Shown here: in pieces, positions 26,231-35,217 of the stretch
How the letters are laid out: every line of letters starts with the position of its first letter
How positions within the stretch are numbered: position 1 is the first letter of the stretch
The notes under the pieces: model-generated
The model's database searches: none
What the model was told of the DNA's origin: nothing
What the model saw: only the letters and a program-made list of their open reading frames with translations
NCBI RefSeq assembly: GCF_000971295.1
Contig: NZ_LANJ01000012.1
Span: forward strand, 124,001-188,000
DNA: 64,000 nt
From: Devosia epidermidihirudinis
Lineage (GTDB): Bacteria > Pseudomonadota > Alphaproteobacteria > Rhizobiales > Devosiaceae
Reading direction: 5' to 3'
Program-made: the position numbers and the translations under genes

Positions 26231-27268
26231 ATGAGCGAGCTCACCCACACGCCGTCCATTGCCCTCACCTCCAGAGGCGACAAAGCCACCGACACCATGC
26301 GCGCGCCCACTCAGCAGGAGCTTATGCGCGAACTGGGGGTCAAACCCAAGCCCGGCTGGACCAGCCGCCTCCCGCCCAGCGTCGCGGCCTTTGTCACCAA
26401 TGGCAAAGGCATGGCTGGCGTCGTCATCCTCCTGGCACTGGTCCTCACCGCTGTTTTTGCACCGCTGCTGAGCAGCTATGACCCCGGCCGCCGCGCTGGC
26501 AAACCCCATGTGCAGCCCAGCTATGAACACGTGCTGGGCACGACGCGCATGGGCAAGGACGTCTTCACCCAACTCGTCCACGGAGCGCGCGTCAGCCTCG
26601 CCGTTGGGTTCGGCGCCGGTATTTTCGCCGCCATGATCGGCCTCGCCATCGGCATCTCGTCGGGCTATTTCGGCGGCAAGGTCGACGACATCCTCACCTT
26701 CTTCGTCAATGTTGTGCTCGTCTTACCGGGTCTACCGCTCATCATCGTCATCGCCACCATGGTGGAGCAAGCCAGCCCCATGGTGATCGGGCTCGTGCTC
26801 GCCCTCACCGGATGGGGCTGGGCGGCCCGCACCATCCGCACCCAGACCCTTGCCCTGCGCACCCGGGAATTTGTCCTGTCGGCCGAGCTGATGGGCGAAA
26901 AGAAGTGGCGCATCATCCTCGTCGAAATCTTCCCCAACATGCTCAGCTTCGTCATGGGCGGTCTCGTGCTCGGCACGATTGCGGCAATCCTTGCCGAGGC
27001 CGCCCTGGAGTTCATCGGTCTGGGCGATCCAAACGCCGTCACCTGGGGCACGATGCTGTTCTGGGCCCAGCGCAACATGGCGCTGCAAAGCGGCGCATGG
27101 TGGGAGGTCTTCCCTCCATGTCTGGCGATCATGCTGACGGGCGCCGCGCTGGTGCTGGTCAACTTCGCGGTCGACGAAATCACCAATCCGCAGCTCAAGG
27201 CCTCGCGCAATATCGGCCGGATCCGCAAATTCCTGTCACGCCGGGGGAGAAGCGCCGATGTGTTCTGA
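26231..27268 (+). CDS. Opp/Dpp-family ABC transporter permease (DppC-like)
   Basis: This is a 345-residue permease with an unusually long cytoplasmic N-terminus of about 55 residues before helix 1 (MAGVVILLALVLTAVFAPLL). The DppC block is LGTTRMGKDVFTQLVHGARV, in which the usual GRD is GKD. The EAA-like loop is FVLSAELMGEKKWRIILVEI. GAGGAGA lies upstream of the ATG, and its end overlaps the next ATPase gene by 11 nt. Confidence 0.92.
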   Translation: MSELTHTPSIALTSRGDKATDTMRAPTQQELMRELGVKPKPGWTSRLPPSVAAFVTNGKGMAGVVILLALVLTAVFAPLLSSYDPGRRAGKPHVQPSYEHVLGTTRMGKDVFTQLVHGARVSLAVGFGAGIFAAMIGLAIGISSGYFGGKVDDILTFFVNVVLVLPGLPLIIVIATMVEQASPMVIGLVLALTGWGWAARTIRTQTLALRTREFVLSAELMGEKKWRIILVEIFPNMLSFVMGGLVLGTIAAILAEAALEFIGLGDPNAVTWGTMLFWAQRNMALQSGAWWEVFPPCLAIMLTGAALVLVNFAVDEITNPQLKASRNIGRIRKFLSRRGRSADVF

Positions 27269-28229
27269 TCGCGCATTGATCGAGGTCCGCAACCTCACCG
27301 TCGATTATGTCGGCGAGCATTCCGTCGTCCGCGCTGTGCATGGCATCGACTTCGATATCATGGAGGGTGAGGCCTTTGGCCTTGCGGGCGAAAGCGGTTG
27401 CGGCAAATCCACCGTCGCGTTCGCACTTGCCCGCCTGACCCGCCTGCCGGGCCTCGTTTCAGGCGGACAGGTACGGCTCAACGGCGAGGACGTGCTGAAG
27501 TTCAACAAGGCACGCCTCAAGGCCTATCGCTGGAACGAGGTCAGCTTCGTCTTCCAGTCTGCCATGAATGCACTGAACCCGGTCATCAGCGTGGCCGAGC
27601 AGATCATGGACGTGATCGAGACCCACGAGCCAAGCCTGGGCAGCGACGGCGCCCGCGCGCGCGCGGTGGAGCTATTCGAGCTGGTCGGCATTCCGCCGGC
27701 CCGCCTCGATGACTACCCGCATCAGTTCTCCGGCGGCATGCGCCAGCGCATCTGCATTGCTATCGCACTGGCATTGAAACCCAAGCTCATCATCATGGAC
27801 GAGCCGACGACAGCGCTCGACGTTGTGGTGCAGCGCGACATCATCGAGCAGATCGTCGAACTGAAGACCGAACTGGGCTTCTCGGTGCTGTTCATCACCC
27901 ATGATCTGGGCCTGATGATCGAATTCTGTGATCGCATCGGCATCATGTATTCGGGCGAGCTGGTCGAAGTCGCACCAGCAGAGGCGATCCTGACGGATCC
28001 GCAGCACCCCTATACGCGTGCTTTGGGCAACAGCTTTCCGCCCCTGACCGGCGCCCGCGTTCGCCTTGAAGGCATCAGCGGCACGCCGCCCGATCTGCGG
28101 AGCCTGCCCGAAGGCTGCCGGTTTGCCCCGCGCTGCCCGCACGCCATGGAACGCTGCCGTCTGGAAGCCCCTGAACTGCGTTTTTACCCCACCAGCCAGA
28201 GCGAGGCCGCATGTCACTTGCTGAACTAG
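27258..28229 (+). CDS. Opp/Dpp-family ABC transporter ATP-binding protein (DppD-like)
   Basis: This 323-residue ATPase has Walker A GESGCGKST, signature FSGGMRQR and Walker B LIIMDEPTTALD. The C-terminal oligo_HPY extension carries the Cys cluster GCRFAPRCPHAMERC followed by a later Cys. Comparable four-Cys tails bind a [4Fe-4S] cluster in some characterised DppD/OppD proteins, which I take as known for the family and only possible here. It overlaps both neighbours (11 nt and 19 nt). Confidence 0.93.
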   Translation: MCSDRALIEVRNLTVDYVGEHSVVRAVHGIDFDIMEGEAFGLAGESGCGKSTVAFALARLTRLPGLVSGGQVRLNGEDVLKFNKARLKAYRWNEVSFVFQSAMNALNPVISVAEQIMDVIETHEPSLGSDGARARAVELFELVGIPPARLDDYPHQFSGGMRQRICIAIALALKPKLIIMDEPTTALDVVVQRDIIEQIVELKTELGFSVLFITHDLGLMIEFCDRIGIMYSGELVEVAPAEAILTDPQHPYTRALGNSFPPLTGARVRLEGISGTPPDLRSLPEGCRFAPRCPHAMERCRLEAPELRFYPTSQSEAACHLLN

Positions 28230-29224
28230 AGGCCGATCGCTCGGTCACCACCGAAGCCGCACCCGTCATTGTCGAGATGAACGAGGTCACCAAGGACTTC
28301 TCCCTTGGTGGGGCGTTTCTGCACCAGACCGTGCTGCGAGCACTTTCGGGTATCACACTACAATTGCGGCGTGGGCGCGCTCTTGCCCTCGTCGGCGAGT
28401 CCGGCTCGGGCAAATCCACCTGCGCCCGCATGATCGCGAAGGCCTATGACCCGACCAGCGGCAGCATCACCTACCGTGGCGAGGACATTGCCAAGTTTCG
28501 AGGCACGCGCCTGCAGCAATATCGCTCACAGGTGCAGATGGTGTTTCAGGACCCGTTCGGCTCCCTCAACCCCACCCAGAGCATTGGCTATCACCTCGAA
28601 CGCCCAATCCGCCTGCATCGCCCCGATATCACCGGCAAGCAAGTGCGGGAGGAAATGCTCAACTTGCTCGAAAGCGTCGGCCTGCGACCCTCCGCCGACT
28701 ATCTCAAGCGCCGCCCCCATGAATTGTCCGGTGGTCAGCGCCAGCGCGTCGCCATCGCCCGGGCACTCTCGGTGCAGCCAGAAGTGCTTTTGGCCGATGA
28801 GCCCACATCTATGCTCGACGTCTCGGTACGGCTGGGCATTCTCAACCTGCTCGAAGACCTCAAGCAGCAACGCCAGCTCGCGGCGCTCTACATCACTCAC
28901 GACATCGCCACGGCCCGCTACTTCGCCGAGGATACGGCAGTGATGTATGCCGGGCACGTTGTGGAGCAAGGCCCCAGCGAAGCCATCACCGATCAGCCAC
29001 GACACCCCTATACGCAGCTGTTGATCGAGTCCGTCCCCAACCCCAACCGCAAGATTTCCAAGACCAGAACGCGGCGGGCAGCAGACATTCCGCTTTGGAC
29101 GCCTGCCAGCCGGGGGTGCCCGTTCCTGTCCCGCTGCCCGAAGGCGATCAACATCTGCAAGGACGTCATGCCTGGCCCTGTGCCCGTCGCACCCAGCCAC
29201 ATGGTCCGCTGCCACAATATCTGA
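28211..29224 (+). CDS. Opp/Dpp-family ABC transporter ATP-binding protein (DppF-like)
   Basis: This 337-residue ATPase has Walker A GESGSGKST, signature LSGGQRQR, Walker B LLADEPTSMLD and H-loop YITHDIA. Its C-terminal tail also carries a Cys-rich stretch (GCPFLSRCPKAINIC, then a final Cys), like its partner. It is the last gene of the operon, followed by a strong terminator at 29253-29290. Confidence 0.93.
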   Translation: MSLAELEADRSVTTEAAPVIVEMNEVTKDFSLGGAFLHQTVLRALSGITLQLRRGRALALVGESGSGKSTCARMIAKAYDPTSGSITYRGEDIAKFRGTRLQQYRSQVQMVFQDPFGSLNPTQSIGYHLERPIRLHRPDITGKQVREEMLNLLESVGLRPSADYLKRRPHELSGGQRQRVAIARALSVQPEVLLADEPTSMLDVSVRLGILNLLEDLKQQRQLAALYITHDIATARYFAEDTAVMYAGHVVEQGPSEAITDQPRHPYTQLLIESVPNPNRKISKTRTRRAADIPLWTPASRGCPFLSRCPKAINICKDVMPGPVPVAPSHMVRCHNI

Positions 29225-29252
29225 AACACCGAGTTCCGCCGGGGGGCGCGGA

Positions 29253-29290
29253 GCGGGGTGGAGCGTTAGGCGCTCCGCCCCGCAGCTTTT
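29253..29290 (+). terminator. Rho-independent terminator of the Opp-type operon
   Basis: GCGGGGTGGAGCG (29253-29265) pairs over 13 bp, with one G-U, with 29271-29283 around a TTAGG loop. TTTT follows at 29287-29290. The right arm overlaps the last codons of the convergent TPR gene, which ends at 29266. Confidence 0.8.
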
Positions 29291-30615
29291 AGAGGCTGTT
29301 TCTCCAGCTCCAGGTTGACCTGCCGCAGCATACGGTTCACCGGCATCCCATCGGGATCCCAGGTCCGACGCATCTCCAGCATCTGCCGGGCGATGGTCCA
29401 GTTGCCGAGCTTGAAATGCGCATCGAGCAACAACTGGCCAAAGAGATCCCGCTGAGCGTGGCTGCCACCGATTTCCTGCATGCGCGGATTGGCGACACTT
29501 AGCCAGCGCACAGCATTGGCATAGTCCCGCCGCGCATGGGCGAGCACACCACGGCACGCCGGTAGCGCCACCTGTTGCCAGACTGTGCGATCAAGACCTT
29601 CGGCGGTGAGCGCCTTGTCTTCGACCGCCAGCATCAATTGATTAGCCTCGGCGCGCTCTGCTCGCGCAAGGCCATAGAGATACTGGATGGTCAGGAACGG
29701 CTGCAGCGTATCGCTCGCCCGCGACACTAGCTTGTCAACCACCGACACCCAGCGGTCACCCACATCAATCCCGGCCACTTCCATCCGCGCGAGCAGCGAG
29801 ACCGCGCCCACCTGATCCTGCGAATAGTCCGGCTCGATGCCCCAGACGTGGTTGTCATAGGCGTCCAGAACAGCGGCCTCGTCACCAAGGCTGATATGAA
29901 AAAGCGCCTTGTGCCACCAGTTGTGGGTGTACATGAAGGAGTTGAGGTCGCCCCAGCCGCGCTGGGCCTCATCGAGAAACTGCACGCCTTCCTGCACGCG
30001 CCCCGTCGCCAGCATGACATGAGCCAGCGCGTGCTGGGCCCACGGCTCCTTGCTTTTGATGGCTAGAGCCTTACGCGCTTCGACCTCGGCAGTGTCCAGA
30101 GCATGCAGCTGCTCATGGGCGAAGGCCAACATGCCCAGCAGGTGCGGATTGTCCGGGGATGCCGCGCGGGCCTTTTCGGCAATGGACAGCATTGCCGGTG
30201 CGTCGCCACGATTGAAGCTGAAATACTGATGCAGCTTTACTGAGGCCAGATCGCGCGGAAACGCGTCGACAATGGTTTCGCCAATCGCCTGAACGCGCCC
30301 AATGTCGCCCGCGACCCAGTGGGACAACTGCTCGATCAGCAGCCCCTCACGCGCATTGGCCCGCGACTGAACCTTGCGGGCGCGATCAAGATAGATGCGC
30401 GCCTGCGCCTCAGCGCCAGCCGCTTCGAGAAACATCCAGCTGAACCCGGCATAGATGTTGGCCAGCAAAGCCTCGGGGTCTACGTCCGCCGCCACCAGCA
30501 CATTGGCGGCCTTGCGTTCATAGGACAGAAAGCCACTGACGAAGTCATTCACGCCATTGAGCGCCGAAGCGCTCAATGGACTGGTGACATTGCCGAGAAT
30601 GTCTTCGTCAGCCAT
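29266..30615 (-). CDS. Tetratricopeptide-repeat protein, TTC38-like
   Basis: This is a 449-residue soluble protein built from helical TPR-like repeats, without signal peptide or transmembrane segment. The central region HALAHVMLATGRVQEGVQFL followed by MYTHNWWHKALFHISLGDE matches the TTC38/StaR-like group of TPR proteins. No catalytic motif is visible, and the biochemical role of bacterial members is not established. Its start lies 2 nt after the GST stop, so the two are one operon. Confidence 0.8.
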   Translation of the reverse strand: MADEDILGNVTSPLSASALNGVNDFVSGFLSYERKAANVLVAADVDPEALLANIYAGFSWMFLEAAGAEAQARIYLDRARKVQSRANAREGLLIEQLSHWVAGDIGRVQAIGETIVDAFPRDLASVKLHQYFSFNRGDAPAMLSIAEKARAASPDNPHLLGMLAFAHEQLHALDTAEVEARKALAIKSKEPWAQHALAHVMLATGRVQEGVQFLDEAQRGWGDLNSFMYTHNWWHKALFHISLGDEAAVLDAYDNHVWGIEPDYSQDQVGAVSLLARMEVAGIDVGDRWVSVVDKLVSRASDTLQPFLTIQYLYGLARAERAEANQLMLAVEDKALTAEGLDRTVWQQVALPACRGVLAHARRDYANAVRWLSVANPRMQEIGGSHAQRDLFGQLLLDAHFKLGNWTIARQMLEMRRTWDPDGMPVNRMLRQVNLELEKQPLKAAGRSA

Positions 30616-30617
30616 GA

Positions 30618-31292
30618 CTATGCGGCTGCCTTGAGAACCAGCGCGTCATTGCCCCTGAGGCGGTTCAGGTAGAGATCGACAAAGTCAGCAGGCGCCGCAT
30701 CCTTGACGCTTGGACGGCTCGCCAGAGCCCGACGCCATGCGGAGATTTTGGGTAGGTTGTCGGTCAGTCCCGTTTGCACGGCGCTTTCGATGGCGTCGAG
30801 CTGGCGGAAAGCCGGAGCATAGACGGCGTCGACGAGGCTGAAGGTGTCACCAGCAAAAAACGGTCCGACAATGGTGGCTTCAAGCCGCGTCAGCTTGGCG
30901 AGGAGACCCTCTCGCGCGCCATCCAGTTCGGCCTGATCCTTTGCGGCGCTGTAACGCCAGATATCGCCCAGCAACTGCGAGCCGAACTCGATCCAGGAGC
31001 GATGCTGAGCACGGTCCAGCGCGTCCTCGGGATGCAGACGGGCGCCCGGAGTTGTCTCTTCAAGATATTCGAGGATCACGGCGCTTTCAAAAACGATAGC
31101 CGGCTCTTTGCCATCCCGCTCAACCTTCAACACCGGCACCTTGCCCAGCGGCGACAGCGCCAGGAACCAGTCCGGCTTATTGGCCAGGTCAATATAGACG
31201 ACGTCAAACGGCACGCCCTTTTCCTTGAGCGCGATAACGGCGCGCTGCACGAAGGGGCAAGTGGGGAAGCTGATCAGGGTGAGTTTGGACAT
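30618..31292 (-). CDS. Glutathione S-transferase family protein
   Basis: This is a 224-residue protein. A thioredoxin-fold N-terminal domain (about 1-80) carries the redox-type FPTCPFVQR with Cys12 and the cis-Pro region LGKVPVLKV; an all-helical C-terminal domain contains GDTFSLVDAVYAPAF. The ATG at 31292 has GGAGA upstream; the longer frame to 31355 is unsupported. A Cys-Pro active site points to omega-like or reductase-type chemistry. It is divergent from an Opp-type transporter, so a link to glutathione or thiol-conjugate uptake is conceivable but unproven. Confidence 0.88.
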   Translation of the reverse strand: MSKLTLISFPTCPFVQRAVIALKEKGVPFDVVYIDLANKPDWFLALSPLGKVPVLKVERDGKEPAIVFESAVILEYLEETTPGARLHPEDALDRAQHRSWIEFGSQLLGDIWRYSAAKDQAELDGAREGLLAKLTRLEATIVGPFFAGDTFSLVDAVYAPAFRQLDAIESAVQTGLTDNLPKISAWRRALASRPSVKDAAPADFVDLYLNRLRGNDALVLKAAA

Positions 31293-31566
31293 GCAGAGTC
31301 TCCGGACGAAATCCGAGCGGGACCGAAGCAGCCGCTCGCGGCGCGACAATATCAAGCCCCCTCGCCGCTAGCGAGGAATGCCGATGCGTGCTTGCCCCCG
31401 AACGGACAAAGCTTGGTTCCAATTGTTCACCGGCGCGCAAAGCCATCGCGGCAACCTGCCGGAGCCCGCTCTTTCCCCCGACGTACCAACACGCAAGCCT
31501 TTGAGCGAAAGCCTTTTCCCTCTCAGCGACGCCAACCGCGCAATCATTCCCCGTAACTCTATGGAT

Positions 31567-31578
31567 TTAGTCGACTAA
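31567..31578. promoter_or_regulatory. Perfect palindrome in divergent gap (candidate operator)
   Basis: The 337-nt gap 31293-31629 between the divergent GST and binding-protein genes has no gene I can support. It contains the perfect 12-bp palindrome TTAGTCGACTAA at 31567-31578, about 50 nt before the binding-protein gene. A small hairpin CCTCGC-CGCTA-GCGAGG lies at 31360-31376. No regulator gene is adjacent, so the binding factor is unknown. Confidence 0.4.
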
Positions 31579-31629
31579 TAATCCAATACTGAGTTCACGT
31601 CGGCCGAAGCCGTGAACACCTCAAGCAAG

Positions 31630-33222
31630 ATGAGTGGATTTATGACCGGGACTCTAACGAAACTGACTGCCGCCCTCCTCGCGACGACACTGTTGATTGG
31701 TGCCGCCCAGGCCGAGACCCTGCGTTGGGCCCGCAGCTCCGACGCGCTCACCCTTGATCCGCACGCCCAGAACGATGGCGTAACCAGCACCCTGCTCAAC
31801 CAGGTCTATGAAACGCTGATCTGGCGCGATGCCGCTGGCGCACTCCAGCCGCGCCTGGCGACAGAATGGGCCGTCAAGGAGGGCAATCCAAACGTCTGGG
31901 TGTTCAAGATCCGCGAAGGGGTCAAGTTCAGCGATGGCGCCGATCTGACGGCGGAAGATGTTGCTTTCTCGATTGATCGCGCCCGCTCGGAAACCTCCCC
32001 CCTGCGCCAGCTGCATGCCGATGTCGTGAGCGTCGCAGCGGTGGATGACCATACGGTTGAAGTGACCCTCAAGGGCCCAAGCCTGATCTATCCAAACAAC
32101 GTCACGGGCACCTACATCATCGACAAGGGCTGGGCGGAAACCAACCACACAGCCGAGGTCGCAGACCCCACAGTCAATGGCGACAGCTATGCCGTGCGCC
32201 ACACCAACGGCACGGGCCCATACGTCATCAAATCCCGCGAAGAGGGCGTTCGCACCGTCCTGGAGCCGACAGCAAACCATTGGTCCGGCGTCAAACCGCA
32301 GGTCACCGAGATCGTCTTTACCCCGATCGCTGATGCCGCCACCCGCGTTGCGGCCCTGTTGTCCAAGGAAGTCGACTTTGTTCAGGACGTCCCGGTGCAG
32401 GATATCGAGCGTCTTGCGGCGAGCGATGGCATCAAGATCGAAACCGGCCCGGAAAACCGCTCCATCTTCTTCGGTTACCGCCTCGACGAAGCGCCACTGA
32501 AGTCTTCCAACATCACGGACAAGAACCCGCTCAGCGATCTCCGCGTTCGCGAAGCCTTTGATCTGGCAATCAACCGCGATGCCATCAAACAGATCGTGCT
32601 GCGCGGCAACGCCATCCCGACCGGCATCATCGTGCCACCGTTTGTGCATGGCTGGACCCCGGAGCTGGATACCTATTCCAAGCAGGACGTCGCCAAGGCC
32701 AAGGCACTGCTCGCAGAGGCTGGCTACCCCGATGGCTTCACCATCACGCTCGACACGCCCAACAATCGCTACGTTAATGACGAAGGCATTGCACAGGCCG
32801 TTGTCGGCTTCCTGGGCCAGATTGGCGTCAAGGTGACACTGGTCGCCCGCCCCTTCACGCAGCACACCCCCCTGCTCGTCGAACAGGCCACCGATTTCTT
32901 CCTGTTCGGCTGGGGCGTGCCAACCTTCGACAGCGCCTACAACTTCAACGACCTCATCCACACCCGCGACGGCAGCTACGGCAATTACAACGCCACCGGC
33001 TATTCCAACGCCGAGGTCGACGCCAAGATCGAGTCTTTGGGCTCGGAAGTCGATCCTGCAAAGCGGGACGCCACCATTGCTGACCTCTGGAAGCTGGTGA
33101 AAGACCAACACCTTTACCTCCCCGTCCACAATCAGGTTGTGGCCTGGGCGGTACGCGATGGGATCAACATCGAAATCCAGCCGGACAATTCTCCTAAGTT
33201 CGGCACGGTCACCTTCGACTGA
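31630..33222 (+). CDS. ABC transporter substrate-binding protein, family 5
   Basis: This is a protein of about 530 residues with a Sec signal (KLTAALLATTLLIGAAQAET) and SBP_bac_5 features: LRWARSSDALTLDPHAQNDG, FKIREGVKFSDGADLTAEDV and REAFDLAINRDAIKQIVLRG. The start is uncertain: GTG 31612, ATG 31630 and ATG 31642 are all in frame and none has a strong ribosome site. The mature N-terminus resembles glutathione/dipeptide-type binding proteins (GsiB/DppA). It heads the operon 31630-36923. Confidence 0.9.
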   Translation: MSGFMTGTLTKLTAALLATTLLIGAAQAETLRWARSSDALTLDPHAQNDGVTSTLLNQVYETLIWRDAAGALQPRLATEWAVKEGNPNVWVFKIREGVKFSDGADLTAEDVAFSIDRARSETSPLRQLHADVVSVAAVDDHTVEVTLKGPSLIYPNNVTGTYIIDKGWAETNHTAEVADPTVNGDSYAVRHTNGTGPYVIKSREEGVRTVLEPTANHWSGVKPQVTEIVFTPIADAATRVAALLSKEVDFVQDVPVQDIERLAASDGIKIETGPENRSIFFGYRLDEAPLKSSNITDKNPLSDLRVREAFDLAINRDAIKQIVLRGNAIPTGIIVPPFVHGWTPELDTYSKQDVAKAKALLAEAGYPDGFTITLDTPNNRYVNDEGIAQAVVGFLGQIGVKVTLVARPFTQHTPLLVEQATDFFLFGWGVPTFDSAYNFNDLIHTRDGSYGNYNATGYSNAEVDAKIESLGSEVDPAKRDATIADLWKLVKDQHLYLPVHNQVVAWAVRDGINIEIQPDNSPKFGTVTFD

Positions 33223-33240
33223 TCCGGGGCACATCGCACT

Positions 33241-33266
33241 TGCCGCGCCCTTAACCGGGCGCGGCA
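33241..33266 (+). promoter_or_regulatory. Intercistronic stem-loop after binding-protein gene
   Basis: TGCCGCGCCC (33241-33250) pairs perfectly over 10 bp with 33257-33266 around TTAACC. It begins 18 nt after the binding-protein stop, and TCCTGTTT follows, a weak U-tract. It lies in a 77-nt gap before the permease gene. Partial termination or mRNA protection is inferred. Confidence 0.65.
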
Positions 33267-33299
33267 TCCTGTTTCTCGACCAAAGAGACCGCCATCGCC

Positions 33300-34283
33300 A
33301 TGCTGGCCTTCATCCTGCGTCGTCTGCTGCAATCGCTCGTGGTCATGTTGATCGTGGGCTTCCTGTCCTTCATCGTCTTCCGCTATGTCGGCGATCCGCT
33401 GACCGCCCTGACCAATCAGGACACGCGCCTGTCCGATCGCGACGTGCTGACTGAGCAACTCGGGCTCAATGCCCCCGTCCCCGTTCAGTTCGCGCAATTT
33501 GTCGGTCGTGCGCTGCAAGGCGACTTCGGCACGTCTTTCCGCCTGCAGGAGCCAGTCACCCGCCTGATCCTCGAGCGTCTGCCCGCAACGCTGGAGCTGG
33601 CCCTCACCTCTGTCATCATCGCGCTCAGCCTCGGCGTAGTGCTGGGCGTCCTCGCAGCGCTCTACCGTAAATCGTGGTGGACCTCGGTCATCATGGCCCT
33701 GTCACTGATCGGGGTATCCCTGCCGACCTTCCTCATCGGCATCGGCCTCATCTCGCTTTTTGCGGTCGAACTGGGCTGGCTGCCGTCCTTTGGCCGCGGC
33801 GAGACCGTCCTGATCGGCGGCTGGCGCACCGGGCTGTTGACGCCCTCCGGCCTGCGCTCACTCATCCTGCCCGCGCTGACATTGTCATTGTTCCAGCTGA
33901 CGCTGATTATGCGGCTGGTGCGCGCTGAAATGCTCGAAGTGCTGCGACAAGACTATATCCGCTTCGCCCGCGCTCGCGGCCTTTCGGCCCGCGCCATCAA
34001 TTTCGGCCACGCGCTGAAGAACACGCTGGTGCCCGTCATCACTATTGCTGGCCTCCAGCTTGGCTCGATCATCGCTTTCGCCATTGTTACCGAGACGGTG
34101 TTCCAGTGGCCCGGCGTCGGCTCGCTGTTCATCAACTCGGTGCAGGTGGTCGATGTGCCGGTGATGGCCGCGTACCTCGTGTTCATCGCCTTCATTTTCG
34201 TCGCCATCAATCTGGTCGTCGACATCCTCTATTTCATCGTGGATCCGCGCCTGCGCATCGCTCAGCGGCCTGCGGGAGCCTGA
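33300..34283 (+). CDS. Opp/Dpp-family ABC transporter permease (DppB-like)
   Basis: This is a 327-residue permease with N-terminal helix FILRRLLQSLVVMLIVGFLS. The periplasmic part contains LTEQLGLNAPVPVQFAQFVG, the EAA-like loop is DYIRFARARGLSARAINFGH, and it ends YFIVDPRLRI. The start at ATG 33300 is the one that gives the expected short cytoplasmic N-terminus. The next gene begins 1 nt after its stop. Confidence 0.92.
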   Translation: MLAFILRRLLQSLVVMLIVGFLSFIVFRYVGDPLTALTNQDTRLSDRDVLTEQLGLNAPVPVQFAQFVGRALQGDFGTSFRLQEPVTRLILERLPATLELALTSVIIALSLGVVLGVLAALYRKSWWTSVIMALSLIGVSLPTFLIGIGLISLFAVELGWLPSFGRGETVLIGGWRTGLLTPSGLRSLILPALTLSLFQLTLIMRLVRAEMLEVLRQDYIRFARARGLSARAINFGHALKNTLVPVITIAGLQLGSIIAFAIVTETVFQWPGVGSLFINSVQVVDVPVMAAYLVFIAFIFVAINLVVDILYFIVDPRLRIAQRPAGA

Positions 34284-34284
34284 C

Positions 34285-35217
34285 ATGACCGACATTGACG
34301 CCCCAAATGCCGCAACGCGCTTTTTCGCCAGCGATGTGCTGCACTCGTTCAAGCGCTCCCCCGCCGCCATCATCGGCGCCACGGTCGCGCTCATTCTAGT
34401 GCTGGCCGCGTTGCTTGCCCCATGGATCGCGCCCTATGACCCGTTCGACCCTGGCTCGCTCGACCTGATGGACGGCTTCACGCCGCCCTGGTCCACCAGC
34501 CAGTTCACGCCACATTGGTTCGCACTGGGCTCCGACAATCAGGGCCGCGACATGCTCTCGGCCATTCTCTACGGCAGCCGCGTATCGCTGTTCGTCGCCT
34601 TCGCAGCCACCGGCTTTTCGCTGCTGCTCGGCGTCGGTTCCGGGCTCATTGCGGGTTATGTGGGCGGCATCGTCGACGCTGCCATCATGCGCGTCACCGA
34701 CGTGCAGCTGACCTTCCCCGCCATCCTCATCGCCCTACTGATCTTCGGCATAGCCCGCGGCATTGTCCCACCATCCCAGCAGGAGGGCAGCGCGGTCTGG
34801 GTGCTGATCTTCGCACTGGGCCTCTCCAATTGGCCCTCCTTCGCCCGCACGGTGCGCGGTGCCGTACTGGTCGAAAAGAGCAAGGACTACGTGGCGGCCG
34901 CCCAGTTGATCGGCGTGCATCCCCTGCTGATCCTCTTGCGCCACATTCTGCCCAACGTGCTCGGACCGGTTCTGGTCATCGCCACCATTGGCCTCGCGCT
35001 CACCATCATCGAGGAGGCAACGCTGAGCTATCTCGGCGTCGGTGTGCCCCCCACGCAACCCTCGCTCGGCACCCTCATCCGCATCGGCCAGCAATATCTG
35101 TTCTCCGGCGAATGGTGGATCCTGGCTTTCCCCGCAATCGCTCTCGTTGCGCTCGCGCTCTCGGTCAACCTGCTGGGCGACTGGCTGCGTGACGCCCTCA
35201 ATCCAAGGTTGCGCTGA
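34285..35217 (+). CDS. Opp/Dpp-family ABC transporter permease (DppC-like)
   Basis: This is a 310-residue permease whose N-terminal helix AAIIGATVALILVLAALLAP is followed by LGSDNQGRDMLSAILYGSRV, the DppC hallmark. The EAA-like loop KDYVAAAQLIGVHPLLILLR and C-terminus LRDALNPRLR are typical. Its stop overlaps the ATPase start at 35217 by one base, so the two are tightly coupled. Confidence 0.92.
   Translation: MTDIDAPNAATRFFASDVLHSFKRSPAAIIGATVALILVLAALLAPWIAPYDPFDPGSLDLMDGFTPPWSTSQFTPHWFALGSDNQGRDMLSAILYGSRVSLFVAFAATGFSLLLGVGSGLIAGYVGGIVDAAIMRVTDVQLTFPAILIALLIFGIARGIVPPSQQEGSAVWVLIFALGLSNWPSFARTVRGAVLVEKSKDYVAAAQLIGVHPLLILLRHILPNVLGPVLVIATIGLALTIIEEATLSYLGVGVPPTQPSLGTLIRIGQQYLFSGEWWILAFPAIALVALALSVNLLGDWLRDALNPRLR

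Noticed and set aside
31654..33267. 537-codon minus-strand open frame opposite a binding-protein gene
   Set aside because: Same reason: it covers the plus-strand family 5 binding protein with clear motifs and shows no recognisable domain.
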